In this document: in pieces, positions 1 through 7,095 of the stretch
How the letters are laid out: the number at the start of each line of letters is the position of its first letter
How positions within the stretch are numbered: position 1 is the stretch's first letter
From: Rhodospirillales bacterium
GTDB lineage: Bacteria > Pseudomonadota > Alphaproteobacteria > Rhodospirillales > JABHCV01
NCBI GenBank assembly: GCA_016776705.1
Contig: JADHSW010000066.1
Coordinates: 1 to 13,196 of the forward strand
Direction: 5' to 3'
Length of the DNA: 13,196 nucleotides
Notes under the pieces: generated by a model
The model's input: only the letters and a program-made list of their open reading frames with translations
Database searches by the model: none
Told to the model about the DNA's origin: nothing
Program-made: the position numbers and the translations under genes

Positions 1-19
1 TAGACCTGTTGCAAAAGTA
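1..19 (+). repeat. Left terminal inverted repeat of the IS
   Basis: Bases 1-19 are the exact reverse complement of 956-974. The match ends at base 20 (G here, needing C at 955 where G is found). Confidence 0.93.
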
Positions 20-63
20 GCGTCTTGATGCTCAAGGCGCAACTTCGTCTGCAGGACTGACGT

Positions 64-894
64 TCAAAATCCGGCGGCGAAGTTGATGATCCCGGCCACG
101 GTGCTGATTTTGACGGCGTATCGTCCTCTCCGATAGCGGTATCTTTCGGACAGGATGCGGAAGGACTTAAGACGCCCGATGCTATGCTCGACGCGGACAC
201 GGAAGCGGCTCAAAGCATGATTGTAAGTGCGTTCATCTTTTGTCAGGGGCCTTGCTTTGGTTTTTTTGTAGGGAATATCGATGCCGGAATGGTCATCCTG
301 AAGTCCCTGATAGCCACTGTCGGCATATACGTGGGAGGCCGATGGCAATGGTGGCCCACGCCTGCGGATTTCAAGATCATGAACTCGGCCCGGTGCTGGT
401 TTGGAGATACTAACGATCCGGCCATTCTCGGTGATGACGATTTCGGTTTTGATCGTGTGGCGTTTCTTCTTGCCGGAATACCAGCACCGCTGTTTTCGGC
501 CTGGCCTCTGGATAGGTTGTTCCGTGCAGTCGATAATCAAGGCCTCCGCCTCCTGACGATTGACGCGGATGGCGCGCTTAACCCCAAGAACCCGCGCAGC
601 CAAAACTTCGATCCGTCGCAAGGACCGGCTGACGGTCGACTTGTCGGTTCGATACAGGCAGGCCATGAAATCCTGTGTGATAGCGCATCGGTACACGATC
701 AGCATAAGCAGCAAATGATCCTCAAGACCGCCCACACCCCACGGACGCCCGGAACGGTTCTTCGGAGCCTCGATCCGCTCTCGCCAATGAGGTCGCAGAC
801 GTTCAACCAACTTGCGGAACGTATCTGCCTCAACGCCCGTCAGGGAGCGAAATTGCCGTTTGTGAATAAGCCACGCGCTGTTAAACTTCGCCAT
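64..894 (-). CDS. IS5-family transposase (DDE superfamily)
   Basis: This is the transposase that would catalyse cut-and-paste movement of the surrounding IS. The 276-residue protein has an N-terminal helix-turn-helix-like region (about 20-100, with KSTVSRSLRRIE near 85-96) and an RNase H-like DDE domain (PF13359-type, about 117-272). Likely catalytic residues are D122 in IIDCTEQP, D192 in YADSGYQG and E236 in RVEHSIGRLK. A conserved HD pair (H172-D173) and the Y-x-x-K-type C-terminal segment are also present. The ATG at 894 follows a good ribosome binding site (GGGAGG, about 903-908 on the minus strand). Many relatives are split into two frames with programmed frameshifting, but this one is a single uninterrupted frame. 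Family assignment is confident; the exact subgroup is not. Confidence 0.93.
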   Translation of the reverse strand: MAKFNSAWLIHKRQFRSLTGVEADTFRKLVERLRPHWRERIEAPKNRSGRPWGVGGLEDHLLLMLIVYRCAITQDFMACLYRTDKSTVSRSLRRIEVLAARVLGVKRAIRVNRQEAEALIIDCTEQPIQRPGRKQRCWYSGKKKRHTIKTEIVITENGRIVSISKPAPGRVHDLEIRRRGPPLPSASHVYADSGYQGLQDDHSGIDIPYKKTKARPLTKDERTYNHALSRFRVRVEHSIGRLKSFRILSERYRYRRGRYAVKISTVAGIINFAAGF

Positions 895-955
895 CGGAAG
901 AGCCTCCCTTGCTCTTCCTCCTTTGAATCACATGCGGGTTAACAAAGATTCACCG

Positions 956-974
956 TACTTTTGCAACAGGTCTA
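956..974 (-). repeat. Right terminal inverted repeat of the IS
   Basis: Exact reverse complement of bases 1-19. It contains an outward-facing TTGCAA (961-966), which resembles a -35 hexamer pointing toward the copper ATPase. Only weak -10-like sequence (TATTAA at 986-991, 19-bp spacing) follows, so a hybrid promoter is possible but not well supported. Confidence 0.93.
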
Positions 975-1014
975 GTATACCTATCTATTAATAACTAAAG
1001 ATTATAATGAATAC

Positions 1015-1043
1015 TTGATAATTATTATCTATCGTCTCATAAT
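1015..1043 (+). promoter_or_regulatory. Candidate sigma70 promoter for the copper ATPase
   Basis: TTGATA (1015-1020) and CATAAT (1038-1043) each match the sigma70 consensus at 5 of 6 positions, with an ideal 17-bp spacer, in an AT-rich stretch just beyond the IS right end. Transcription would start near 1050 and leave a leader of about 110 nt before the ATPase start. AT-rich DNA gives chance matches, so this is moderate evidence only. Confidence 0.45.
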
Positions 1044-1045
1044 TT

Positions 1046-1061
1046 TTTGTTATTGAACAAA
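1046..1061. promoter_or_regulatory. 16-bp dyad, FNR-superfamily-like operator candidate
   Basis: TTTGTT (1046-1051) and AACAAA (1056-1061) are perfect inverted arms around a 4-bp centre. The inner part, TTGTT-N4-AACAA, differs from the FNR/Anr consensus TTGAT-N4-ATCAA only by a symmetric change at one position per half-site. It overlaps the predicted start of transcription from the 1015-1043 promoter, which would suit repression more than activation. CcoI-type copper ATPases are FNR-regulated in several alphaproteobacteria, which makes the site plausible but not proven. Confidence 0.35.
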
Positions 1062-1161
1062 TATCCAGGCACGCCTAAATCCTTGTCAGATTTCATTCTT
1101 TATGCGAACGATGGCCATGTTTAAAAGTTCGCACATCTTGAAAAAGGGTCAATAAGCTGGC

Positions 1162-3579
1162 ATGACGGGGGCAAGCGACACCACGGATTGCAGACTTTGC
1201 GGATTGCCTGCCCCCGCGCGCGAAGCACAAGAAGATGGTCATGCTTTCTGCTGTTTTGGCTGTCGCGAAGTGTATCGACGATTCGGCGACATCGTCCTTC
1301 CTGAAAATCAGAACGACACCACTGATTCCCTTCCGTCAGAACCGGAAGGAAGTGAAGCGTTTCTTCGTATTGACGGCATGCACTGTTCTTCATGCGAGTT
1401 GTTGATTGAAAAAATAGCTTTGCAAACTGACGGTATTCTCGCCGCTTCTTCCAGTTACGCCACGTCTACGGCTAAAATAATTTATGACCCGGAACAGATC
1501 GAAGAAACCCAGATAAAAGGGATACTCTCACAATCCGGATACCACGCCCGCCTTAGCAGCGATAAAGCCCCGGCTTACGAAGAAGGCTTCCCCTTCCTGC
1601 GCCTGATGGTTGCCGAAAGTCTGGCGGCAACGGTAATGATGCTTTACCTCGCCTTCTTTTATCCCACCCACCTGGGACTGGTCGACCTCAGCGATCTGGA
1701 GCCGGTGCACTGGCTTGCCTTTAAAATAGTTCCCTTCGCCATGTTTTTCTTCACCACCATTCTGGTGTTCTTTGCCGGTGCTCCCATTTTCCGCGGCGCT
1801 TGGATCGGACTACGGGCAGGGGTGCTGAACATGGATAACCTATTGGCAATCGCCATCCTTGCCGCTTATGGATATTCAATAGGCCAGCTCCTTATGGGGT
1901 CGCTTGATCTTTATTTCGATGTAGCGGCGACGATTGTCGCCGTTGTTACCATAGGCCGATATTTCGAGCGTGAGGCAAAGGCCAAGGCGACAACGGAATT
2001 AACCCGGATTATGGAATCCTGGACGCCACTGGCGAGGACCAGAAGGGATGGCAAATTCCAGAGCCTAAGCCTTGCAGAACTGGTGCCCGATGACCGTGTC
2101 GTCATTGACCAAGGCGAAATTGTTCCGGTAGATGGTGTTATCATTGACGGTGAAGGGGCGATTAATGAATCACTGATGACAGGCGAGCCGTTCCCGGTAA
2201 GTCGTGGACCAGGCGAGCATGTGCTGGGCGGCACTCATCTGGTTGAAGGCTCGCTGGAAATTGAGGTTGGGCACATTGTCGAAAGCCAGCTGGATAATCT
2301 CGCGCGTGTTCTCTGGAATGCCCAAAGCGCCTCATCCGGCGCTCACGGCATGGCCGACAGAGTCGCCCGGGTTTTTGTTCCAGTGGTGCTCGCACTCGCG
2401 CTTCTGGTTATGGCGGTCATGCTCATGGACGGCTCCTCCTTTGGCGTCGCCTTGCTGGCGGGTATGGCGACCTTGATTGTTTCGTGTCCCTGTACGTTTG
2501 GGCTCGCCATTCCGCTGACGACAGCCGCCGGACTTAGTTGGGCCTTGCGTCATGGCATTATTATCACCAGCGCGGACGCCTTTGAAAAAGCACCGGTAAT
2601 TGACATCGTCGCCATCGACAAGACAGGAACCCTGTCCACCGGCGATATGGCCGTGACCCAGGTTCTGGGACCTGACGATGTTATCCAGATCGCCGCGGCT
2701 GTGGAGCGCTTATCCCCGCACCCTATCGCCGAGGCTATTGCCAGAATGGATTCGTCGCGCACCGCCGACGATATTGAAAACCGCCCCGGCAAGGGGGCCA
2801 TCGCCACCGTGGACGGCCGTCATGCCGCCGTTGGCAGCCGCTCCCTTTTCGCCACACTGGGCTGGGGAATCCCCGACGAGATCACCCATCAGATCGCCGC
2901 CAATGACCTCTGCGCGGGGGTTGTCTCCTACGTTGGCTGGGACGGCTATATCCACGGAGCCATAATCACCCAGGACAAAGCCCGCCCAGAATGGGATAAG
3001 GTGATCAATGAATTACATGAAAAGTGCCGTGTAGTCCTGTTGACCGGCGCGGAAAATCCCGGTGGTTACGAAGAAGGCCTGGATGATGTCTTCGCAGGCA
3101 TTCCACCAGAAGGAAAAGCCGCCGTCATCAAGCGACTGCGAGCCGAGGGCACCGTCGTAATGATCGGCGATGGCAGCAATGATGCCCCGGCCCTGGCTGC
3201 TGCTGACTTGGGCATCGCCTTTGGCGCACCTACGGCGCTGGCGGCAGAGGCCGCCGATGTTGTCATTCCCGGTGACAGGCTGGAACGGGTGTTTACCGCT
3301 TTCGAGCTGATTTACACCATTCGCCGCCGCATCCGCCAGAACCTTGGCTGGGCGCTGCTCTATAATGCGACGGCCATTCCACTTGCTGTCTCCGGGCTTC
3401 TTAATCCATTGTTTGCCGCTCTTGCCATGTCGACCAGCAGCCTGCTGGTGATCTGGAATTCCTCTCGACCCATCGGCACTGCCTATGGGATTGCCCACCA
3501 GAAGACAGAACCCGTACCCCACAAGGATGCGATTGGATTGACGGCAGACAGAAAAAAACGTTTCGGTGATCGCTTCTAG
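1162..3579 (+). CDS. P1B-type copper-exporting ATPase (CopA/CcoI-like)
   Basis: This is an inner-membrane Cu+ pump driven by ATP. An N-terminal Cys-rich domain typical of CcoI/FixI (PF12156-like) has C10, C13 and FCCFGC at 29-34. An HMA copper-binding domain follows (about 66-131) with C75 and C78 in GMHCSSC. Next come membrane helices, the actuator TGE (340-342), the membrane metal site CPC (442-444), the phosphorylated Asp in DKTGT (486-490), the HP dipeptide (520-521) and GDGSNDAP (669-676). YN (734-735) and MSTSS (756-760) in the last helices agree with P1B-1 copper specificity. The length of 805 aa is normal. The ATG at 1162 has only a distant purine-rich stretch (AAAAAGGG, 1141-1148) as a ribosome site. 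CPC is followed by TFGLA rather than the common ALGLA. CcoI would deliver copper to cbb3 oxidase, but no ccoNOQP, ccoG or ccoS lies here, so CcoI versus general CopA-type export is unresolved. Confidence 0.9.
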   Translation: MTGASDTTDCRLCGLPAPAREAQEDGHAFCCFGCREVYRRFGDIVLPENQNDTTDSLPSEPEGSEAFLRIDGMHCSSCELLIEKIALQTDGILAASSSYATSTAKIIYDPEQIEETQIKGILSQSGYHARLSSDKAPAYEEGFPFLRLMVAESLAATVMMLYLAFFYPTHLGLVDLSDLEPVHWLAFKIVPFAMFFFTTILVFFAGAPIFRGAWIGLRAGVLNMDNLLAIAILAAYGYSIGQLLMGSLDLYFDVAATIVAVVTIGRYFEREAKAKATTELTRIMESWTPLARTRRDGKFQSLSLAELVPDDRVVIDQGEIVPVDGVIIDGEGAINESLMTGEPFPVSRGPGEHVLGGTHLVEGSLEIEVGHIVESQLDNLARVLWNAQSASSGAHGMADRVARVFVPVVLALALLVMAVMLMDGSSFGVALLAGMATLIVSCPCTFGLAIPLTTAAGLSWALRHGIIITSADAFEKAPVIDIVAIDKTGTLSTGDMAVTQVLGPDDVIQIAAAVERLSPHPIAEAIARMDSSRTADDIENRPGKGAIATVDGRHAAVGSRSLFATLGWGIPDEITHQIAANDLCAGVVSYVGWDGYIHGAIITQDKARPEWDKVINELHEKCRVVLLTGAENPGGYEEGLDDVFAGIPPEGKAAVIKRLRAEGTVVMIGDGSNDAPALAAADLGIAFGAPTALAAEAADVVIPGDRLERVFTAFELIYTIRRRIRQNLGWALLYNATAIPLAVSGLLNPLFAALAMSTSSLLVIWNSSRPIGTAYGIAHQKTEPVPHKDAIGLTADRKKRFGDRF

Positions 3580-3623
3580 ATCAGATCTGTATTTGGTCGA
3601 AACTCTCTAGGCATGCAGATTTT

Positions 3624-3660
3624 TTATACAGGAGGAAGGAAAACCCTTCCTCCCATATAA
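3624..3660. terminator. Extended hairpin between convergent genes
   Basis: GGAGGAAGG (3631-3639) pairs perfectly with CCTTCCTCC (3645-3653) around a 5-base loop. After a 2-nt CA/CA internal loop the stem continues with TTATA (3624-3628) and TATAA (3656-3660). It sits between the ATPase stop (3579) and the helicase stop (3668), where a bidirectional terminator is expected. No T-run follows the stem on either strand, so it is not a textbook intrinsic terminator. It may instead protect 3' ends or assist Rho-dependent termination. Confidence 0.55.
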
Positions 3661-3667
3661 AGTTAAA

Positions 3668-4930
3668 CTAGGCCGCCCTGCGTGACGATCCCTTGAAGCG
3701 TCCGGTATTGCGACGACGCTGGTTTTGACCCTGGCCCTGGCGGTGCTTGCGCTGAGGGGTGCCCTTGTTTGAACCAACGGAATTGGCAATATCGGGGGCG
3801 TGGAAAGGGTGATCCTCGTTCACCGGAACGCTCTGGCGAATTGTTTTTTCGATGTCGCGCAAATAGCCGCGTTCTTCGTGATCGCAGAACGAGATGGCGA
3901 TGCCAGACGCCCCGGCACGGGCCGTACGACCAATACGGTGGACATAACTCTCCGGCTCGTTGGGCAGATCGAAGTTGATAACGTGTGTAACGCCATCAAC
4001 ATCGATACCACGAGCAGCGATATCGGTCGCCACAAGCGCACGAATGTGTCCCTCACGAAAGCCCTTCAAGGCCCGCTGGCGGGCGTTCTGGGATTTGTTG
4101 CCATGGATGGCGTCGGATTTGACGCCGCATTGAACCAGGTGCCTGGCGACGCGATCAGCGCCATGCTTGGTGCGGGTAAAGATAAGCACGCGCTCAATGG
4201 CTTCATCAGCCATCAAATCACTGATCAACGCCCGCTTTTGATCTTTGGCCACAAACAGGACTTTCTGATCAACTCTTTCAGCCGTGGTCGCAGCAGGGGC
4301 GACTTCAACCTGAACAGGATCATTCAGCAAACTGTCGGCAAGGCCCTGAATCGATTTCGGCATGGTGGCTGAAAACAATACCGTCTGACGGCGTTTTGGC
4401 ACGGCGGCAGCGATTTTTCTGACATCGGGAATAAAGCCCATATCAAGCATGCGGTCGGCCTCGTCAAGAATGAAAACTTCAACATCATCAAGGCGAACAT
4501 GGCGTTGGTTCATCAGGTCGATGAGCCGACCCGGTGTGGCGACCAGAATGTCGACGCCCTGGGCCAGGATCTTGATTTGGGGACGGATGGAAACACCGCC
4601 GAAAACCACGGTCGTACGCAGGTGCATATGGCGGCCATAGGTCTTCAGGCTGTCAGCTATCTGCCCCGCCAGTTCACGGGTTGGCGCCAAAATCAACGCG
4701 CGCGGTTTGCGGCTATCGGGTTTGGTGCCTATTTTCGACAGTTTATGCAACAGCGGCAGGGCGAAGGACGCCGTCTTGCCGGTGCCGGTTTGGGCGACAC
4801 CAAGCAGGTCGTGTCCCTTGAGCAGGGTCGGAATAGACATGGTCTGAATCGGGGTAGCCGTAGTGTAGCCTTCGTCAGCAATAGCGCGAAGGAGGGGTTG
4901 GGCTAATTCAAAGCCCGTAAAATCGGTCAT
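3668..4930 (-). CDS. DEAD-box ATP-dependent RNA helicase, RhlE-like
   Basis: This is a cytoplasmic RNA helicase that remodels structured RNA, probably in ribosome assembly or RNA turnover. All family motifs occur in order (residues from the ATG at 4930): Q motif GYTTATPIQ (21-29), motif I AQTGTGKT (46-53), Ia PTRELA (83-88), Ib TPGR (132-135), II DEAD (156-159), III SAT (187-189), IV LIFTRTK (249-255), V ATDIAARGID (301-310) and VI YVHRIGRTARAG (329-340). The 50-residue tail is rich in Arg, Gln and Lys, as in RhlE, and probably binds RNA. The frame extends to a TTG at 4957, but the ATG at 4930 gives the usual start just before the Q-motif domain. Upstream lies A-rich purine sequence rather than a clear Shine-Dalgarno. 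RhlE is the best subfamily guess; SrmB or DeaD are less likely given the compact C-terminus. Length is 420 aa. Confidence 0.9.
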   Translation of the reverse strand: MTDFTGFELAQPLLRAIADEGYTTATPIQTMSIPTLLKGHDLLGVAQTGTGKTASFALPLLHKLSKIGTKPDSRKPRALILAPTRELAGQIADSLKTYGRHMHLRTTVVFGGVSIRPQIKILAQGVDILVATPGRLIDLMNQRHVRLDDVEVFILDEADRMLDMGFIPDVRKIAAAVPKRRQTVLFSATMPKSIQGLADSLLNDPVQVEVAPAATTAERVDQKVLFVAKDQKRALISDLMADEAIERVLIFTRTKHGADRVARHLVQCGVKSDAIHGNKSQNARQRALKGFREGHIRALVATDIAARGIDVDGVTHVINFDLPNEPESYVHRIGRTARAGASGIAISFCDHEERGYLRDIEKTIRQSVPVNEDHPFHAPDIANSVGSNKGTPQRKHRQGQGQNQRRRNTGRFKGSSRRAA

Positions 4931-5034
4931 GAGGTCTTCATCTTTCTTCTTAAACAAATATCAGTAACCCACCGCCTCTTTCATGGGACGGTGAGCGTGC
5001 AAGCACGATGCATGCGTTAACGACGCGACATGCC

Positions 5035-5062
5035 CTTTGCGTTCTAAAGAGAATTGGCAAAG
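5035..5062. other. Hairpin in the helicase/frd intergenic region
   Basis: CTTTGC (5035-5040) pairs with GCAAAG (5057-5062), and inside it TTCT (5042-5045) pairs with AGAA (5050-5053) around an AAAG loop, leaving a 1x3 internal loop. On the minus strand it would lie in the leader of the helicase mRNA. Structured leaders are common for cold-inducible RNA helicases, but this link is inference. Confidence 0.4.
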
Positions 5063-5188
5063 ACAGGGGTCCGCCTAACGAAACGCCCGCATATGTCTAA
5101 AAGAAAGGAGGTCGGCTGGTACGTGCCAAGCCAACAATCGATCAAAATTCGATCTGGATGGGAGTGTCGTTAGCGGCAAAAGGACCCT

Positions 5189-5216
5189 TTGTCACAGTAA
5201 AGTCAAGACAAATCAT
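5189..5216 (+). promoter_or_regulatory. frdA promoter: Weak candidate promoter for frdABCD
   Basis: TTGTCA (5189-5194, 5 of 6 consensus) and AATCAT (5211-5216, 4 of 6) are 16 bp apart and would give a leader of roughly 100 nt. The inverted arms TTTGTC/GACAAA overlap it and could be an operator. The assignment is tentative; other weak options exist nearer the start (TTAACA at 5259-5264 has no good -10). Confidence 0.25.
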
Positions 5217-5325
5217 CATTTTACCAGATTCTCCGATCATCCAAAAATTTGCGACTCTTAACATTCGTCATTCTTTTTATCACTAAACAAGGATAGTTTG
5301 AAAAGCAGCAGAGAATACACCTTCA

Positions 5326-7095
5326 ATGTATTGGGAACGTTCCAGCGTGGAAATTATCGATACGGATATTACTATTATAGGGGCTGGCGCAGCGGGGATC
5401 AGCGCCGCCATTGCTATCGCTGAAGTGGACCCAGGCCTTAAAATCGCGCTCATTTCCAAGGTCTACCCCATGCGCAGTCATACTTGCGCCGCTGAGGGGG
5501 GTGCGGCTGGCGTTTCAAAACCCGAGGATAGTTTCGAGAAACATTTTGACGACACTGTTGCCGGTGGAGACTGGCTGTGCGATCAGGATGCCGTTGACTG
5601 GTTCGTCGAACAAGCTCCAAGAGAGCTAGCCCGCATTGAAAGATGGGGCTGCCCGTGGAGTCGCGATGATGAAGGAAACGTCGCCGTTCGCCCTTTTGGC
5701 GGAATGAAGGTTGAAAGAACCTGGTACGCCGCTGACAAAACCGGTTTCCATATCCTGCACACTTTGTTTCAGACATCCCTGCAATATCCTTCAATCCAGC
5801 GCTATGATGAATATTATTCCACCGACCTGATTGCGTCGGACGGACGCTGTCAGGGTGTAACCGCCATTGAAATGCGCAGCGGCCAGATGAAGGCCTTTGC
5901 GGCAAAGACCGTGATTATTGCCACCGGCGGCGCCGGACGGGTTTTCCCGTTCACCACCAATGGCGCGATTAAAACCGGCGATGGCATGGCCATGGCCTAT
6001 CGCGCCGGGGTACCCCTGAAAGATATGGAATTCGTTCAGTATCATCCGACAGGCTTGCCCGGCACCGGTATCCTGATGACCGAGGGTTGCCGGGGCGAAG
6101 GTGGTATCCTGGTCAACAAGGACGGTTATCGCTACTTGCAGGATTATGGTATGGGCCCGCCCGACCCCTGGCCGCGCAAGAAGGCCATGGAGCTTGGGCC
6201 GCGCGATATCCTGTCCCAGGCTTTTTGGCACGAACAACAGAAAGGCCGCACCATCAAAACACCGCACGGGGATGTCGTCCACATGGATATGCGTCATCTT
6301 GGCGAAGCCCTGATAAATGAACGCCTGCCTTTCGTCCGCGATCTGGCGCGCAGTTATATGGGCGTCGACATGGTCCATGAACCGATTCCTGTACGCCCCG
6401 TTATCCATTACACCATGGGGGGAATCGATACGGACCGACATGCCCAAACACCTTTAAACGGCCTTTACGCCGCCGGTGAATGCGCCTGTGTCAGCATTAA
6501 TGGATCGAACCGGCTGGGTTCCAATTCATTGACCGAATGCCTGGTCTTTGGACGCGAAGCGGGGCAACGTGCTGCCGAGAACGTCGCAACAACATCTGCC
6601 GTGGACACATCACTTGTGAAGGAACGCCGCAACAAATCCCAGGCTGAAATGGCCGAACTGTTCATGCGCGAGAATACGGGCGAAAGCGTCGCAGGCCTTC
6701 GCCGGGAAATGAACGACACCATGGAAAGCGGTGCCGGTATCTACCGAAGTGCGGATTCTCTGAATGATACCTGCGCCGCCATCGCCAGACTTCGCACACG
6801 CTTCAATGCGGTCACCCTGGAAGACAAAAGCAACGTGTACAACACCGATCTTATTCAGGCCCTGGAGTTGAAATCGATGATCGAAGTCGCCGAAACCATG
6901 GTCCATTCCGCACTGCAGCGAAGGGAATCCCGTGGCTCCCATCAACGGCTCGACTTCACCGAACGCGACGACGAGAAATTTCTCAAACATACTTTGGTCA
7001 AATATCAAGGCGCTGACGCCCCATCCATCGACTATCGGGATGTGATCATTACAAAGTCCCAGCCGGGGAAACGGGTCTATGGGGGTGACAAGTGA
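5326..7095 (+). CDS. frdA: Fumarate reductase flavoprotein subunit FrdA
   Basis: This is the catalytic subunit of quinol:fumarate reductase, which reduces fumarate to succinate on the cytoplasmic face of the membrane. It is closely similar to E. coli FrdA along its whole length. Visible features are the FAD-binding GAGAAG (20-25), the covalent-FAD histidine H52 in RSHT, AAEGG (55-59), the substrate-site HPTG (240-243), the catalytic Arg in GPRD (R293), HYTMGG (361-366) and SNRLGSNSL (394-402). It is 589 aa, slightly shorter at the C-terminus than the roughly 600-aa E. coli protein. An in-frame stop at 5299 limits the start to the ATG at 5326 or the GTG at 5347. Neither has a strong ribosome site, and the GTG would match the E. 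coli N-terminal length exactly. The stop overlaps the frdB start by 4 bases (GTGA), indicating translational coupling. The reverse activity (succinate oxidation) is possible, but the type with separate FrdC/FrdD anchors argues for fumarate reduction. Confidence 0.95.
   Translation: MYWERSSVEIIDTDITIIGAGAAGISAAIAIAEVDPGLKIALISKVYPMRSHTCAAEGGAAGVSKPEDSFEKHFDDTVAGGDWLCDQDAVDWFVEQAPRELARIERWGCPWSRDDEGNVAVRPFGGMKVERTWYAADKTGFHILHTLFQTSLQYPSIQRYDEYYSTDLIASDGRCQGVTAIEMRSGQMKAFAAKTVIIATGGAGRVFPFTTNGAIKTGDGMAMAYRAGVPLKDMEFVQYHPTGLPGTGILMTEGCRGEGGILVNKDGYRYLQDYGMGPPDPWPRKKAMELGPRDILSQAFWHEQQKGRTIKTPHGDVVHMDMRHLGEALINERLPFVRDLARSYMGVDMVHEPIPVRPVIHYTMGGIDTDRHAQTPLNGLYAAGECACVSINGSNRLGSNSLTECLVFGREAGQRAAENVATTSAVDTSLVKERRNKSQAEMAELFMRENTGESVAGLRREMNDTMESGAGIYRSADSLNDTCAAIARLRTRFNAVTLEDKSNVYNTDLIQALELKSMIEVAETMVHSALQRRESRGSHQRLDFTERDDEKFLKHTLVKYQGADAPSIDYRDVIITKSQPGKRVYGGDK

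Larger units (their letters stand above)
1..974. mobile_element. IS5-family insertion sequence, apparently complete
   Basis: Perfect 19-bp inverted repeats bound this element (1-19 and 956-974), and one full-length DDE transposase gene lies between them on the minus strand. The terminal core CCTGTTGCAAAAGT is typical of several IS5 subgroups common in alphaproteobacteria. The outermost TA on each side may be a duplicated TA target rather than part of the element, in which case the IS is 3-972 (970 bp). The left flank is outside the window, so the duplication cannot be confirmed. The transposase frame is unbroken and both ends are intact, so the copy looks potentially active. It lies 187 bp upstream of the copper ATPase start. 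The IS5 subgroup (IS427- or ISL2-like) is not assigned. Confidence 0.92.
4931..5325. other. Divergent regulatory region, helicase (-) and frd operon (+)
   Basis: This 395-bp non-coding stretch contains several short dyads and no convincing gene. Visible are CGTGC-AA-GCACG near 4996-5007, an 8-bp palindrome CGTTAACG near 5015-5022, a hairpin at 5035-5062, and TTTGTC/GACAAA arms (5188-5193 and 5207-5212). No clean FNR box (TTGAT-N4-ATCAA) was found, although the downstream operon is expected to be anaerobically induced. A perfect AAAGGAGGT (5104-5112) resembles a ribosome binding site but leads only to tiny frames. Confidence 0.6.

Noticed and set aside
184..942. Long plus-strand frame of 252 codons inside the IS
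   Set aside because: It is antisense to the clear DDE transposase, shows no domain, and has no ribosome site.
3013..3522. Minus-strand frame of 169 codons within the copper ATPase
   Set aside because: It is antisense to the conserved GDGSNDAP and C-terminal membrane region and has no recognisable domain.
4931..4957. TTG start extending the RNA helicase by 9 residues
   Set aside because: The ATG at 4930 is a stronger codon and gives the usual RhlE N-terminal length; the extension is Lys/Asp-rich and unlike the family.
5132..5145. Possible FNR box upstream of frdA
   Set aside because: Only the right half (ATCAA at 5141-5145) fits; the left half is CAACA rather than TTGAT.
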